Assembly (NCBI RefSeq): GCF_004122165.1
Contig: NZ_SBKO01000003.1
Span: 124,001-188,000, forward strand
DNA: 64,000 nt
Reading direction: 5' to 3'
Origin: Flavobacterium amnicola
GTDB lineage: Bacteria; Bacteroidota; Bacteroidia; Flavobacteriales; Flavobacteriaceae
Positions 25,373-33,490 of this stretch are shown piece by piece (within the stretch, counting starts at the first letter, position 1; each line of letters begins with the position of its first letter). Under the pieces are notes generated by a model. The model was not told where the DNA came from. It searched no databases and saw nothing but the letters and a program-made list of their open reading frames with translations. Made by a program: the position numbers and the translations under genes.

Positions 25373-26671
25373 ATGGCAAAGTTTGAATTGAAATTGCCCA
25401 AAATGGGAGAAAGTGTTGCAGAAGCAACCGTTACCAACTGGTTAAAACAAGTTGGAGATAAAATTGAAATGGATGAAGCAGTACTTGAAATTGCTACGGA
25501 TAAAGTAGATAGTGAAGTGCCTTCTGAAGTTGCGGGAACACTTGTTGAAATTCTTTTCAATACCGATGACGTAGTACAAGTGGGTCAAACCATTGCTATC
25601 ATCGAAACGGAAGGTGGTGCTGTAGTGGCTGAAGCTCCTAAAGCGGAAGTAGTGGCTGCTCCAGTGGCTGAAGTGGCTAAAACAGTTGAAGCAGCAAAAG
25701 AAGCCGTTGCTCCAGCAAATTTCTCTGATTCGGATAAATTTTTCTCTCCATTAGTGAAAAATATAGCAAAAGAAGAAGGAATTTCATTGGCTGAATTAGA
25801 ATCCATTCAAGGTTCTGGTAAAGACGGTCGTGTCAATAAAGAAGATTTATTAAATTATATCAAAAATAGAGGAAGTCAGCCAGCTACAAAAGTAGCAGCT
25901 CCAGCGGTAGTCGCTGCTCCAGTTCAAACATCCACACCTGCAGTTCCGGTATCGGTTAACGGTGGAGATGAAATTGTAGAAATGGACAGAATGCGTAAGC
26001 TTATTTCTGGTTACATGGTGGCTTCGGTTCAAACATCTGCACACGTACAATCGTTCATCGAAGTGGATGTTACGAATATTGTGAAATGGAGAGATAAAGT
26101 GAAAGCGGCTTTCGAAAAGCGTGAAGGTGAAAAACTAACGTTTACACCAATCATGATGGAAGCTGTTGCCAAAGCTTTGAAAGATTTCCCTGGAATGAAC
26201 ATTTCTGTTGATGGTGAATTCATCATCAAACGTAAAAATATCAACTTAGGTATGGCGGCGGCTTTACCAAACGGAAACTTAATCGTTCCTGTAATTAAAA
26301 ATGCAGACCAATTGAACTTGGTGGGTATGGCAAAAGCAGTAAATGATTTAGGAAACCGTGCCAAAGCTGGAAAATTAAAACCAGACGATACGCAAGGTGG
26401 AACTTATACAGTAACGAATGTAGGAACTTTTGGTTCTGTTTTCGGAACACCAATTATCAATCAACCTCAAGTAGGTATTTTAGCGTTAGGAGCGATTAGA
26501 AAAGTGCCTGCGGTTATTGAAACTCCAGAAGGTGATTTTATCGGAATCCGTCAAAAAATGTTCTTATCACACTCTTACGATCACAGAGTTGTTGATGGTG
26601 CATTGGGAGGAAGCTTCGTGAAACGCGTTGCCGATTATCTTGAAGCTTTTGATGTAAATAGAGATTTTTAA
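25373..26671 (+). CDS. Dihydrolipoamide acyltransferase, 2-oxo acid dehydrogenase E2
   Basis: A 432-residue E2 core protein. Domains in order: lipoyl domain (1-80) with the lipoylated Lys44 in EIATDKVDSEV; an Ala/Val/Glu-rich swinging linker (82-115); a peripheral E1/E3-binding domain (about 120-157, FFSPLVKNIAKEEGISLAEL); a second linker; and the catalytic domain (about 200-432) with H404 and D408 in YDHRVVDG. Expected to be the acyl-transfer core of a branched-chain 2-oxoacid or 2-oxoglutarate complex. No E1 or E3 gene is adjacent. A strong terminator follows. Confidence 0.93.
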   Translation: MAKFELKLPKMGESVAEATVTNWLKQVGDKIEMDEAVLEIATDKVDSEVPSEVAGTLVEILFNTDDVVQVGQTIAIIETEGGAVVAEAPKAEVVAAPVAEVAKTVEAAKEAVAPANFSDSDKFFSPLVKNIAKEEGISLAELESIQGSGKDGRVNKEDLLNYIKNRGSQPATKVAAPAVVAAPVQTSTPAVPVSVNGGDEIVEMDRMRKLISGYMVASVQTSAHVQSFIEVDVTNIVKWRDKVKAAFEKREGEKLTFTPIMMEAVAKALKDFPGMNISVDGEFIIKRKNINLGMAAALPNGNLIVPVIKNADQLNLVGMAKAVNDLGNRAKAGKLKPDDTQGGTYTVTNVGTFGSVFGTPIINQPQVGILALGAIRKVPAVIETPEGDFIGIRQKMFLSHSYDHRVVDGALGGSFVKRVADYLEAFDVNRDF

Positions 26672-26691
26672 TACATCCTATTAATAATATT

Positions 26692-26727
26692 AAACCCGAT
26701 AGGTTGTAACCTATCGGGTTTTTTTAT
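26692..26727 (+). terminator. Strong terminator after the E2 gene
   Basis: AAACCCGATAGGTT (26692-26705) pairs perfectly with AACCTATCGGGTTT (26708-26721) and is followed by a T run. The -7 motif of the next gene begins right at its end. Confidence 0.92.
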
Positions 26728-26732
26728 CTTTG
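26725..26732 (+). promoter_or_regulatory. Putative -7 element of the exonuclease gene
   Basis: TATCTTTG matches TAnnTTTG and overlaps the T tract of the upstream terminator; 17 nt separate it from the ATG at 26750. Confidence 0.45.
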
Positions 26733-26749
26733 CTATTCAAATAAATAAA

Positions 26750-27523
26750 ATGGAACTTAAACTCAATCGACCAATTTGCTTTTTCGACCTTGAAACGACT
26801 GGAATAGATGTAGCCAGAGATCGAATTGTAGAAATTGCTATAGTAAAAATATTTCCCAACGGAAACAAAGAAAGTAAAACTTGGTTAGTCAATCCAACGA
26901 TTCCAATTCCACCTCACGCAACAGCCGTTCATGGAATTACCAATGAAAAAGTTGCCGGAGAACCGACTTTTAAGGAGTTAGCCTCGCAAATTCATAATAT
27001 GATTAAAGATTCGGATTTGGCTGGATTTAATTCGGACCGATTCGATATTCCATTGTTAGCGGAAGAATTGTTACGTGCAGAAGTCGATTTCGATATGAAA
27101 AATCGTGTTTCTGTCGATGTCCAAACTATCTTTCATAAAATGGAAGAACGTACCCTAAGTGCGGCATATAAATTTTATTGTGGGCAAAGCCTTGAAAATG
27201 CTCATAGCGCCGAAGCTGATACGGAAGCAACGTATGAAATACTAAAAGCCCAATTGGAACGTTATCCTGAATTGGAAAATGATATGAAATCGCTTTCTGA
27301 ATTTACAACCCGTAAGAAATCGGTTGATTTTGCTGGTTTTATTGCTTTAAACGCCGAAGGTCAAGAAATATTTACGTTTGGAAAACATAAGGGTGCTTTG
27401 GTAGATGAAGTGTTGGATAAAGAGCCCGGTTATTTCGGTTGGATTCAAAATGCGGATTTTCCATTATACACTAAAAAAGTGCTAACAGGAATTAAATTAA
27501 GAAAGTTAAATACGAAACAGTAA
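26750..27523 (+). CDS. 3'-5' exonuclease, DnaQ-like DEDD family
   Basis: A 257-residue protein with an RNase-T/DnaQ exonuclease domain in residues 6-185. Motif ExoI is FFDLETTGID (D13, E15), ExoII is LAGFNSDRFDIPLLAEEL (about 92-109), and ExoIIIe HSAEADTEATYEI (about 152-164). The C-terminal about 70 residues (ITFGKHKGALVDEVLDKEPG-like) contain the 'GKHKG...PGYFGWI' putative DNA-binding motif often found after such exonucleases in Bacteroidota. It is not the polymerase proofreading subunit by size. Role in DNA repair or RNA turnover is open. Confidence 0.9.
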   Translation: MELKLNRPICFFDLETTGIDVARDRIVEIAIVKIFPNGNKESKTWLVNPTIPIPPHATAVHGITNEKVAGEPTFKELASQIHNMIKDSDLAGFNSDRFDIPLLAEELLRAEVDFDMKNRVSVDVQTIFHKMEERTLSAAYKFYCGQSLENAHSAEADTEATYEILKAQLERYPELENDMKSLSEFTTRKKSVDFAGFIALNAEGQEIFTFGKHKGALVDEVLDKEPGYFGWIQNADFPLYTKKVLTGIKLRKLNTKQ

Positions 27524-27527
27524 AAGG

Positions 27528-27574
27528 TGACTTCGAGAGCCTCAGTCACCGGTTGGCTGAGGCTCTCGAAGTCA
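27528..27574. repeat. Perfect inverted repeat, 18-bp arms, related to the 6.6 kb element
   Basis: TGACTTCGAGAGCCTCAG (27528-27545) pairs with CTGAGGCTCTCGAAGTCA (27557-27574) around an 11-nt loop. It lies 5 bp after the exonuclease stop. The arm sequence GGCTGAGG(C/T)TCTCGAAG also occurs at 6633-6650, so it is a dispersed element; lacking a T tract on the plus strand it is not a classical terminator, although it could act as one or protect the 3' end. Confidence 0.8.
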
Positions 27575-27596
27575 ACTAATAAAGAATTGTACTAGA

Positions 27597-28208
27597 ATGA
27601 AAATAATCTGTATAGGTCGTAATTACGCTGACCATATTTCGGAATTAAATAATGAACGCCCAGATGAACCGGTTATCTTTTTGAAGCCGGATTCTTCTAT
27701 TTTGTTAAAACAACATCCTTTTGTGATCCCTGAATTTTCGGATGATGTACATCATGAAGTAGAGGTTTTAGTCAAAATTAATAAGGTGGGTAAATATATT
27801 GATCCTAAATTCGCTCATAAATATTATGACGAAATCGGATTAGGGATTGATTTTACGGCTCGTGATTTACAAAGTAAGCTCAAAGAAAAAGGTTTGCCAT
27901 GGGAAAAAGCAAAAGCTTTTGACGGTTCAGCGGTAATAAGTGACTTTTTATCGATAAAAGAATTCGATTCGCTAGAAAATATTAACTTTGAGTTAAGGAA
28001 CAATTCGCAAATTGTTCAGTCTGGAAATACCAATCAAATGCTGTGGAAAATAGATGAAATCATATCTGTTGTGTCTCAGTATTTTACGTTAAAAAAAGGA
28101 GATGTTATTTTTACAGGTACCCCGGCAGGTGTGGCAAAAATAAATCCAAATGATGTTTTAGAAGGGTTTTTAGAAAATAGACAAATGTTTAAGATTCAAA
28201 TAAAATAA
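27597..28208 (+). CDS. Fumarylacetoacetate hydrolase (FAH) family protein
   Basis: A 203-residue cytosolic enzyme. It keeps the FAH core: KIICIGRNYADHISELNNER, the metal-binding glutamates in HHEVEVLVKI, GIDFTARDLQSKLKEKGLPW, KAFDGSAVISDF and KKGDVIFTGTPAGVAKI. It is the short form lacking the N-terminal SH3-like domain of true FAH. Members act as acylpyruvases, oxaloacetate decarboxylases or 2-hydroxyhepta-2,4-diene-dioate isomerases; the substrate is not clear here. The stop codon abuts the HPt gene start, so the two are cotranscribed. Confidence 0.92.
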   Translation: MKIICIGRNYADHISELNNERPDEPVIFLKPDSSILLKQHPFVIPEFSDDVHHEVEVLVKINKVGKYIDPKFAHKYYDEIGLGIDFTARDLQSKLKEKGLPWEKAKAFDGSAVISDFLSIKEFDSLENINFELRNNSQIVQSGNTNQMLWKIDEIISVVSQYFTLKKGDVIFTGTPAGVAKINPNDVLEGFLENRQMFKIQIK

Positions 28209-28553
28209 ATGGCAATACATTATAATTTAGCAAAAGTATATGCAATTTCTGATGACGACGCTGATTTTGTTCGTCAAATTATCACACTTTTTGTAGAAGA
28301 GGTACCTGAAGATGTTAAACAGATTAAGGTTGGCATTAAAGCCAAAGATTATGCTCAGGCATACAGTTATGCACACAAAACCAAACCAACATTAGATTTG
28401 TTAGGGATGGATGCTGCTAAAGAAGAAATTCTTCAAATTGAACAATGGACTCGTGATCAAGGTAAAAAGAAAGAAATCAAAGAAGTCTATAAAAGCCTAC
28501 AAACTAGAATTGAAGCGGCACTTGAAGAAGTGAAGAAAGATTTCAGTATTTAA
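28209..28553 (+). CDS. Stand-alone histidine phosphotransfer (HPt) domain protein
   Basis: A 114-residue helical protein consisting only of an HPt domain. The phospho-acceptor His56 sits in SYAHKTKPTLDLLGM (HxxKP...LG), as in phosphorelay intermediates that shuttle phosphate between hybrid kinases and response regulators. There is no kinase or regulator gene next to it: it sits directly after the FAH-family gene (no gap) and before cinA. The hybrid kinases at 60.5 kb and 63.6 kb are possible partners, but that is speculation. Confidence 0.88.
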   Translation: MAIHYNLAKVYAISDDDADFVRQIITLFVEEVPEDVKQIKVGIKAKDYAQAYSYAHKTKPTLDLLGMDAAKEEILQIEQWTRDQGKKKEIKEVYKSLQTRIEAALEEVKKDFSI

Positions 28554-28602
28554 TAGGTTTATCGCTTATTGTTTCCAAGTATTTATTCATAAATGTTAAA
28601 AA

Positions 28603-29850
28603 ATGAAAGCAGCTATTGTAACTATAGGTGACGAAATTCTAATTGGTCAAATTGTAGATACCAATTCGGGATTTATTGCTAAATCGTTGGATAAAATTGG
28701 AGTGAGAGTACACGAAATGCTTTCCATTTCAGATGACAAACAACATATTTTAGAAACGCTTTCAAAACTTCAAAATAAAGTGGAAGTAGTCGTCATTACA
28801 GGAGGTTTAGGACCTACCAAAGATGATATTACCAAAAAAACATTGTGCGAATACATGCAGGATACTTTGGTTTCTGATGAAAAAGTATTGGCACATGTAA
28901 CACAACTTATCGAGCAATATTTTAAGCGACCAATTACACAAGTAAATAAAGATCAAGCTTTGGTTCCTTCTCAATCCGAAGTGCTCTTCAATCAAGTGGG
29001 AACTGCTCCGGGAATGTGGATGGAAAAAGAAAATACTGTTTTTATTTCCTTGCCAGGTGTTCCATTTGAAATGAAATACTTAACAGAAAATGAAGTCATT
29101 CCACGACTTGTAAAAAAATACAAACGACCCTATATTGTTCATAAAACGTTATTGACATATGGTGTAGGGGAGAGTCTATTAGCGGAACGGATAGAATCTT
29201 GGGAAGACAATTTACCTGAATTTATTAAGTTGGCTTATCTACCTAGTCCTGGACGCGTTCGATTGCGTTTAACAGCCAGAGGAAAGGATGAGAATGTTTT
29301 ATTGGAAGCGGTTCAATACCAAATTGAATTGCTACAACCACAAATAAGCGATTGTCTCATTGGTTTAGACGAAGAGGATACTTTGGAAGTGGTTTTAGGT
29401 CGAATGCTGACTTCCCAATCGAAAACTATTGCGACTGCTGAAAGTTGTACAGGAGGTAAAATTGCCTCGCTGTTGACTTCCGTTTCGGGTGCTTCCAACT
29501 ATTTTAAAGGAAGTATTGTAAGTTATGCCACTGAGGTAAAAAATACCGTTTTGCACGTTTCAGAAGAAGTTATAAAAAACTACTCCGTTGTGAGTGAACA
29601 AGTTGCAATTGAAATGGCTTTAAATGCTCAAAAAATACTGCAAACAGACTATGCAATTGCTACTACTGGCAACGCCGGACCTACAAAAGGCGATGCTGAT
29701 GCCGAAGTGGGAACAGTTTTTATAGCCATTGCCACTCCAAAAGGGGTTTTTTGCGAAGAATTTAACTTCGGTCAGCCTCGTGAAAAAGTCATTGATAGAG
29801 CGGTAAACAAAGGATTAGAGTTGGTTTATAAAGAAATTTTAAAAAACTGA
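28603..29850 (+). CDS. cinA: CinA family protein (competence/damage-inducible, NMN deamidase-type)
   Basis: A 415-residue two-domain protein. The N-terminal MoaB/MogA-like domain (1-170; [44 protein letters not shown]) resembles ADP-ribose pyrophosphatase-type COG1058; the C-terminal domain (about 255-415; [49 protein letters not shown]) resembles NMN deamidase PncC. Full length and both active regions are intact. It ends upstream of the rpmB promoter. Confidence 0.95.
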   Translation: MKAAIVTIGDEILIGQIVDTNSGFIAKSLDKIGVRVHEMLSISDDKQHILETLSKLQNKVEVVVITGGLGPTKDDITKKTLCEYMQDTLVSDEKVLAHVTQLIEQYFKRPITQVNKDQALVPSQSEVLFNQVGTAPGMWMEKENTVFISLPGVPFEMKYLTENEVIPRLVKKYKRPYIVHKTLLTYGVGESLLAERIESWEDNLPEFIKLAYLPSPGRVRLRLTARGKDENVLLEAVQYQIELLQPQISDCLIGLDEEDTLEVVLGRMLTSQSKTIATAESCTGGKIASLLTSVSGASNYFKGSIVSYATEVKNTVLHVSEEVIKNYSVVSEQVAIEMALNAQKILQTDYAIATTGNAGPTKGDADAEVGTVFIAIATPKGVFCEEFNFGQPREKVIDRAVNKGLELVYKEILKN

Positions 29851-29859
29851 TAAAAATAT

Positions 29860-29891
29860 TTTGCGTAATCGTTTTCTTTTTTGTTACTTTG
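29860..29891 (+). promoter_or_regulatory. Putative promoter of the rpmB-rpmG operon
   Basis: TTTG (29860-29863) followed after 20 nt by TTACTTTG (29884-29891). The second box deviates at one position from TAnnTTTG but the spacing is right. It begins 9 bp after the cinA stop. Confidence 0.45.
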
Positions 29892-29926
29892 CACCCTGAT
29901 TTTGAATAACGATAAAAGATAAGATA

Positions 29927-30163
29927 ATGTCAAGAGTTTGTGACCTTACAGGAAAAAGAGCGATGGTAGGAAATAACGTTTCTCACGCTATGAACAAGAC
30001 TAAGAGAAAATTCTCTGTTAACTTGGTTAAAAAACGTTTTTACCTTCCTGAAGAAGACAGATGGATTACTCTAAGAGTAGCTGCTTCTACAATTAAAACG
30101 ATTAACAAAAACGGAATTTCTGCGGTTCTTAAAAAAGCACAAGCAGACGGATTTATCAAATAA
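29927..30163 (+). CDS. rpmB: 50S ribosomal protein L28
   Basis: A 78-residue basic protein with the L28 pattern: [20 protein letters not shown] at the N-terminus, NKTKRKF and the C-terminal [16 protein letters not shown]. It is the first gene of the L28-L33-DUF4295 operon typical of Bacteroidota. Two of the usual zinc-ligand cysteines of C+ forms are missing (only C5), so it is a zinc-free type. Confidence 0.98.
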   Translation: MSRVCDLTGKRAMVGNNVSHAMNKTKRKFSVNLVKKRFYLPEEDRWITLRVAASTIKTINKNGISAVLKKAQADGFIK

Positions 30164-30190
30164 TCTGTTCCTAAATAACTATATAGCAAG

Positions 30191-30373
30191 ATGGCAAAGA
30201 AAGGTAATAGAATCCAAGTAATTTTAGAATGTACTGAGCACAAAACTTCTGGCGTAGCTGGAACGTCTCGTTACATCACGACTAAAAACAAAAAGAATAC
30301 TCCAGACAGATTAGAGATTAAAAAATTTAATCCAATCTTAAAGAGAGTAACTGTACACAAAGAGATTAAATAA
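30191..30373 (+). CDS. rpmG: 50S ribosomal protein L33
   Basis: A 60-residue basic ribosomal protein: [40 protein letters not shown] and [14 protein letters not shown]. Only one Cys is present, so it is the zinc-free form. Second gene of the operon, 27 bp after rpmB. Confidence 0.98.
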   Translation: MAKKGNRIQVILECTEHKTSGVAGTSRYITTKNKKNTPDRLEIKKFNPILKRVTVHKEIK

Positions 30374-30411
30374 TTAGAAGGTATTTATCTTCAAATAAAA
30401 TAGTATAAGTC

Positions 30412-30564
30412 ATGGCAAAGAAAACCGTTGCAACGTTACAAACAGCTTCTAAGAGATTATCTAAAGCAATCAAAATGGTAAAATCACCTAAAACTGGTGC
30501 TTACACATTTGTTGAAGCAATCATGTCTCCAGAAGAAGTAGATACTTTCTTACAAAAGAAATAA
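30412..30564 (+). CDS. DUF4295 family small protein
   Basis: A 50-residue lysine-rich protein, MAKKTVATLQTASKRLSKAI at its start and ending FVEAIMSPEEVDTFLQKK, matching DUF4295, which almost always follows rpmB-rpmG in Bacteroidota. It is presumably ribosome-associated; no function is established to my knowledge. The start ATG at 30412 lies 38 bp after rpmG, and a terminator follows the stop. Confidence 0.93.
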   Translation: MAKKTVATLQTASKRLSKAIKMVKSPKTGAYTFVEAIMSPEEVDTFLQKK

Positions 30565-30585
30565 TCTTATCTATTCAATATACTA

Positions 30586-30616
30586 AAGCTACTTTCCTTG
30601 GGAAGTAGCTTTTTTA
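30586..30616 (+). terminator. Terminator of the rpmB-rpmG-DUF4295 operon
   Basis: AAGCTACTT (30586-30594) pairs with AAGTAGCTT (30603-30611) and is followed by T6, 22 bp after the DUF4295 stop. Confidence 0.85.
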
Positions 30617-30672
30617 TTTTATATTTGTACTGATTTTTAGAAGCCAATCAACAGTACTTTTTTTAAAAGTAA

Positions 30673-30735
30673 TTCCTGCTGTTCGCGCTACACGGTAGCT
30701 TGCTTCCATCAGGGCTAATTACAAACACTAGGCTG
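30673..30735. repeat. Second diverged copy of the REP-like dispersed repeat
   Basis: TTCCTGCTGTTCGCGCTACA is followed by GCTTGCTTCCATCAGGGCTA (30709-30728), matching the outer arms of the element at 6578-6690 (TTCCCGCTATCCGC / GCCGCTTTTATCGGGGCTAG) without the inner hairpin. The pair lies between the L28 operon terminator and ftsY. Confidence 0.55.
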
Positions 30736-30774
30736 CTATTAAACAAACTCATAACTCATAATTCATAACTTAAA

Positions 30775-31755
30775 ATGAGCTTTTTTAAAAAACTATTTTC
30801 TTCCGAAAAAAAAGACTCGAGCCTTAGTCATGAGGCAAAAGAAACACTAGATAAAGGTCTTGAAAAATCAAGCACCTCCTTTTTATCCAAATTGACCAAA
30901 GCCGTTGCCGGTAAATCTAAAGTAGATGATGATGTTTTAGATAATTTAGAAGAAGTATTGGTAACTTCTGATGTGGGTGTAAATACGACTCTAAAAATCA
31001 TCGAACGCATTGAAGAACGCGTTTCGAAAGATAAATATTTAGGAACGGAAGAATTGAATATAATTCTTCGCGAAGAAATTGCAAGTTTATTATCGGAAAC
31101 GAATTCCGGGGAAGAAACAGAATTCACTATTCCAGCCAACAAAAAACCGTATGTTATTATGGTGGTAGGTGTCAATGGTGTTGGTAAAACAACAACCATC
31201 GGTAAACTTGCCAATCAATTTAAAAATGCAGGTTATAAAGTGGTGTTAGGAGCTGCCGATACTTTCCGTGCGGCCGCGATTGATCAATTGCAAATTTGGG
31301 CGGATAGAGTAGGTGTGCCCATCGTAAAACAACAAATGGGAAGTGATCCTGCTTCGGTTGCGTTTGATACCTTACAAAGCGCGGTTTCGCAAGATGCCGA
31401 TGTGGTTATCATCGATACTGCGGGACGTTTGCACAATAAGGTTGGTTTAATGAACGAATTGACTAAAGTGAAACGTGTCATGCAAAAAGTGGTAGAAGAT
31501 GCACCTCATGATGTACTATTGGTTTTAGATGGTTCTACCGGTCAAAATGCTTTCGAACAAGCCAAAGAGTTTACTGCAGCTACAGAAGTTACCTGTCTAG
31601 CGGTTACAAAGCTTGACGGAACGGCAAAAGGTGGTGTGGTAATTGGTATTTCAGATCAATTTCAAATTCCTGTAAAATATATCGGAGTAGGTGAAGGTAT
31701 TAATGACCTACAAGTGTTTAACAAATACGAATTTGTAGATTCATTTTTCAAATAA
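30775..31755 (+). CDS. ftsY: Signal recognition particle receptor FtsY
   Basis: A 326-residue SRP GTPase that docks ribosome-SRP complexes at the inner membrane. The short charged N-terminal part is followed by the N domain (about 25-110) and the G domain: GVNGVGKTTTIGKLAN (G1, about 131-146), DTFRAAAIDQL, IIDTAGRLHNK (G3), AVTKLDGTAKGG (G4) and the C-terminal GVGEGINDLQVFN. Lacks the long acidic A domain of E. coli. Directly followed by a small membrane-protein gene. Confidence 0.98.
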   Translation: MSFFKKLFSSEKKDSSLSHEAKETLDKGLEKSSTSFLSKLTKAVAGKSKVDDDVLDNLEEVLVTSDVGVNTTLKIIERIEERVSKDKYLGTEELNIILREEIASLLSETNSGEETEFTIPANKKPYVIMVVGVNGVGKTTTIGKLANQFKNAGYKVVLGAADTFRAAAIDQLQIWADRVGVPIVKQQMGSDPASVAFDTLQSAVSQDADVVIIDTAGRLHNKVGLMNELTKVKRVMQKVVEDAPHDVLLVLDGSTGQNAFEQAKEFTAATEVTCLAVTKLDGTAKGGVVIGISDQFQIPVKYIGVGEGINDLQVFNKYEFVDSFFK

Positions 31756-31757
31756 TT

Positions 31758-31916
31758 ATGTTACAAAATTTTAAACCGCTGCATTTGTTTTTATTTGCTA
31801 CTTCAGCCTTGTTGTTAGCACGAACGGTAAGTAATTTATATCTTGAGTTGGGTTGTTATATGCTAGCTTTAGTGTTGTACATTCTAGCGCTTGTCAAGTT
31901 TCAGAAAAATAAATAA
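31758..31916 (+). CDS. Small membrane protein, hypothetical
   Basis: A 52-residue open frame starting with ATG two bases after the ftsY stop. It holds two hydrophobic stretches (LHLFLFATSALLLA and LGCYMLALVLYILALVKF) and a basic C-terminus (KNK), consistent with a two-helix inner-membrane peptide. Close spacing to ftsY and the terminator that follows suggest it is a real cotranscribed gene. No function can be given. Confidence 0.6.
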   Translation: MLQNFKPLHLFLFATSALLLARTVSNLYLELGCYMLALVLYILALVKFQKNK

Positions 31917-31935
31917 GATCTTTTTATTAGATATA

Positions 31936-31965
31936 AAAAAGCCAACCGTTAGGTTGGCTTTTTCT
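31936..31965. terminator. Bidirectional terminator between ftsY unit and anti-sigma gene
   Basis: AAAAAGCCAACC (31936-31947), loop GTTA, GGTTGGCTTTTT (31952-31963): a 12-bp perfect stem with A/T tracts on both sides, serving both converging units. Confidence 0.9.
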
Positions 31966-31984
31966 TTTATAATGGAGTTGTGTT

Positions 31985-32773
31985 TTACACCGCTCCTAAT
32001 GTATACAATTGTTCCATTGTTGGTGATTTACTTCCACCCGCCGGTTCTAAGGTAATTCCGAAAGCTTCTGCATCTCCTGTATTACTAACCGCGAAAAAGC
32101 GACTATTATTTTCATTAAAATCACCCAATAAACCAATGCTTGTTGGTGTTAAGGTAGGTTTTAATTTTAATGACCAAACTTGATAGACCATTCCTTTTGG
32201 AGGTTCTGGTAATCCAGAAGCATCTACATACACCACTTGAGTATCCTTGTTCCAATATACTTTTGCTGATGAACTTGGTGAGACTGTTTGTCCAGCTAAG
32301 GCAACAACCGTATTTTTGGCGTCGCGAATAACGGTCAACGCCTCGTTGGTTTGTTTGTTTTTCGTTTCGGTCGACACTACCACTTCATTTAATTTTGATT
32401 TTTCCTTTTCCAATGTTACAATTTCATTTTCAAAAGAAATTTGTCGGTTGTATAAATAGCCAATACCCAGTAATAAAACTGCTGCCGCTGCCCAACCAAT
32501 ATAATTTGAAGTAGATTTTGGTTTTAATTCTATAACCTTAGCCGCATGCTTAATTTCTAATTGGGACTTAATTTTAGAGAAATTTTCAACCGATAAAAAA
32601 GGTGAAAAACTGGTAGAAAGCGCCAGAATAGATTTTTCAATAGACGTAATTTCGTCTTCTATTTCTTTGTGCTTTTTAGCCATTTCAGCGATCTCCATAT
32701 TTTGGTCTTCTTCTAATAAACCATACACATAGAGTTCTAAAATTCCGGATTCTATATATTCTTTTGTTTCCAT
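31985..32773 (-). CDS. Membrane anti-sigma factor with RskA-type (anti-sigma-K) C-terminal domain
   Basis: A 262-residue single-pass protein. The cytosolic N-terminal part (1-85) would hold the sigma factor; a transmembrane helix lies at about 91-108 (YIGWAAAAVLLLGIGYLY), a coiled-coil-like stretch at about 112-150, and the periplasmic RskA-like domain (about 165-262) contains VVYVDASGLPEPPKGMVYQ and ITLEPAGGSKSPT. It overlaps the sigma gene by one base (TAATG), so both are translated together. It lies divergent from the DUF4331 operon, which is its likely regulatory target. Confidence 0.92.
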   Translation of the reverse strand: METKEYIESGILELYVYGLLEEDQNMEIAEMAKKHKEIEDEITSIEKSILALSTSFSPFLSVENFSKIKSQLEIKHAAKVIELKPKSTSNYIGWAAAAVLLLGIGYLYNRQISFENEIVTLEKEKSKLNEVVVSTETKNKQTNEALTVIRDAKNTVVALAGQTVSPSSSAKVYWNKDTQVVYVDASGLPEPPKGMVYQVWSLKLKPTLTPTSIGLLGDFNENNSRFFAVSNTGDAEAFGITLEPAGGSKSPTMEQLYTLGAV

Positions 32774-33303
32774 TATACTTGCAAAAAGTTTCTTAAATCG
32801 TTAATACAATTTCTATTATTAGTTTTAACCGTTCCCAAAGGAATTTCTAATTCCTCAGAAGCTTCTTGTTGTGTATAGCCTTTAAAAAATAATAAATCGA
32901 TTAAAGCAATACATTTTGGTTTCAACTTTTTAATAAATTCTTGAATTCCAATAGCATCAATCTTATTAATGAATTTGTTATTGTCTTCAAATAGATGTAC
33001 GAAATTTTCGGAGGATAGGTTTTTTTTAGAGTTGTTAAAATTTTTAGAACGCATTTTATCAATACTAGAGTTTCTAGCAATATTTAACATCCAGGTGTAA
33101 AATCGCCCTTTTGATTCATTGTAAGAATCTATGTTTTTCCATATTTTAATAAATACTTCTTGTAAGGTATCTTCCGCCTCCTCTCTGTCTTTAATTATAT
33201 TTGAAATGATAGCAAACAAACTTTTGGCATACATATCATATAAGACATTATAAGCACGATTGTCTTTTTTTTGTATTAATAGTAAAACATCTTCTTGTGA
33301 CAT
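32773..33303 (-). CDS. ECF-type RNA polymerase sigma factor
   Basis: A 176-residue sigma-70 family factor with only regions 2 and 4. Region 2 contains EEAEDTLQEVFIKIWKN and RFYTWMLNIARNSSIDKMRS (-10 recognition); region 4 contains FKGYTQQEASEELEIPLGTV (helix-turn-helix, -35 recognition). It is paired with the RskA-type anti-sigma gene and divergent from the DUF4331 operon. A candidate ECF promoter (AAAACC-N16-CGTA) lies in the 187-bp region between the two units. Confidence 0.95.
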   Translation of the reverse strand: MSQEDVLLLIQKKDNRAYNVLYDMYAKSLFAIISNIIKDREEAEDTLQEVFIKIWKNIDSYNESKGRFYTWMLNIARNSSIDKMRSKNFNNSKKNLSSENFVHLFEDNNKFINKIDAIGIQEFIKKLKPKCIALIDLLFFKGYTQQEASEELEIPLGTVKTNNRNCINDLRNFLQV

Positions 33304-33432
33304 ACATCAGATTTTTTTGAGTTATACAAATCTAATTAAACTTTTCCATAAATCTAAGAATTCTATTACAAGTATTTAATACTATGAATAATAAGGGTTT
33401 AACAATATTTCTAAATTATTTTAACCTTTTTT

Positions 33433-33458
33433 AAAACCATACCAAACAATTCTGCGTA
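33433..33458 (+). promoter_or_regulatory. Candidate ECF sigma promoter of the DUF4331 operon
   Basis: AAAACC (33433-33438) is followed after 16 nt by CGTA (33455-33458), resembling the ECF -35/-10 pattern (xxAACC-N16-17-CGTA). It lies 32 bp before the DUF4331 start, divergent from the sigma gene. Confidence 0.35.
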
Positions 33459-33490
33459 TATCACTTTATAATCATTAAAAAATATACAAA

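Noticed and set aside
25600..25720. Repetitive Ala/Val/Glu segment as a DNA repeat
   Set aside because: It is the swinging linker of the E2 protein; low complexity is expected there.
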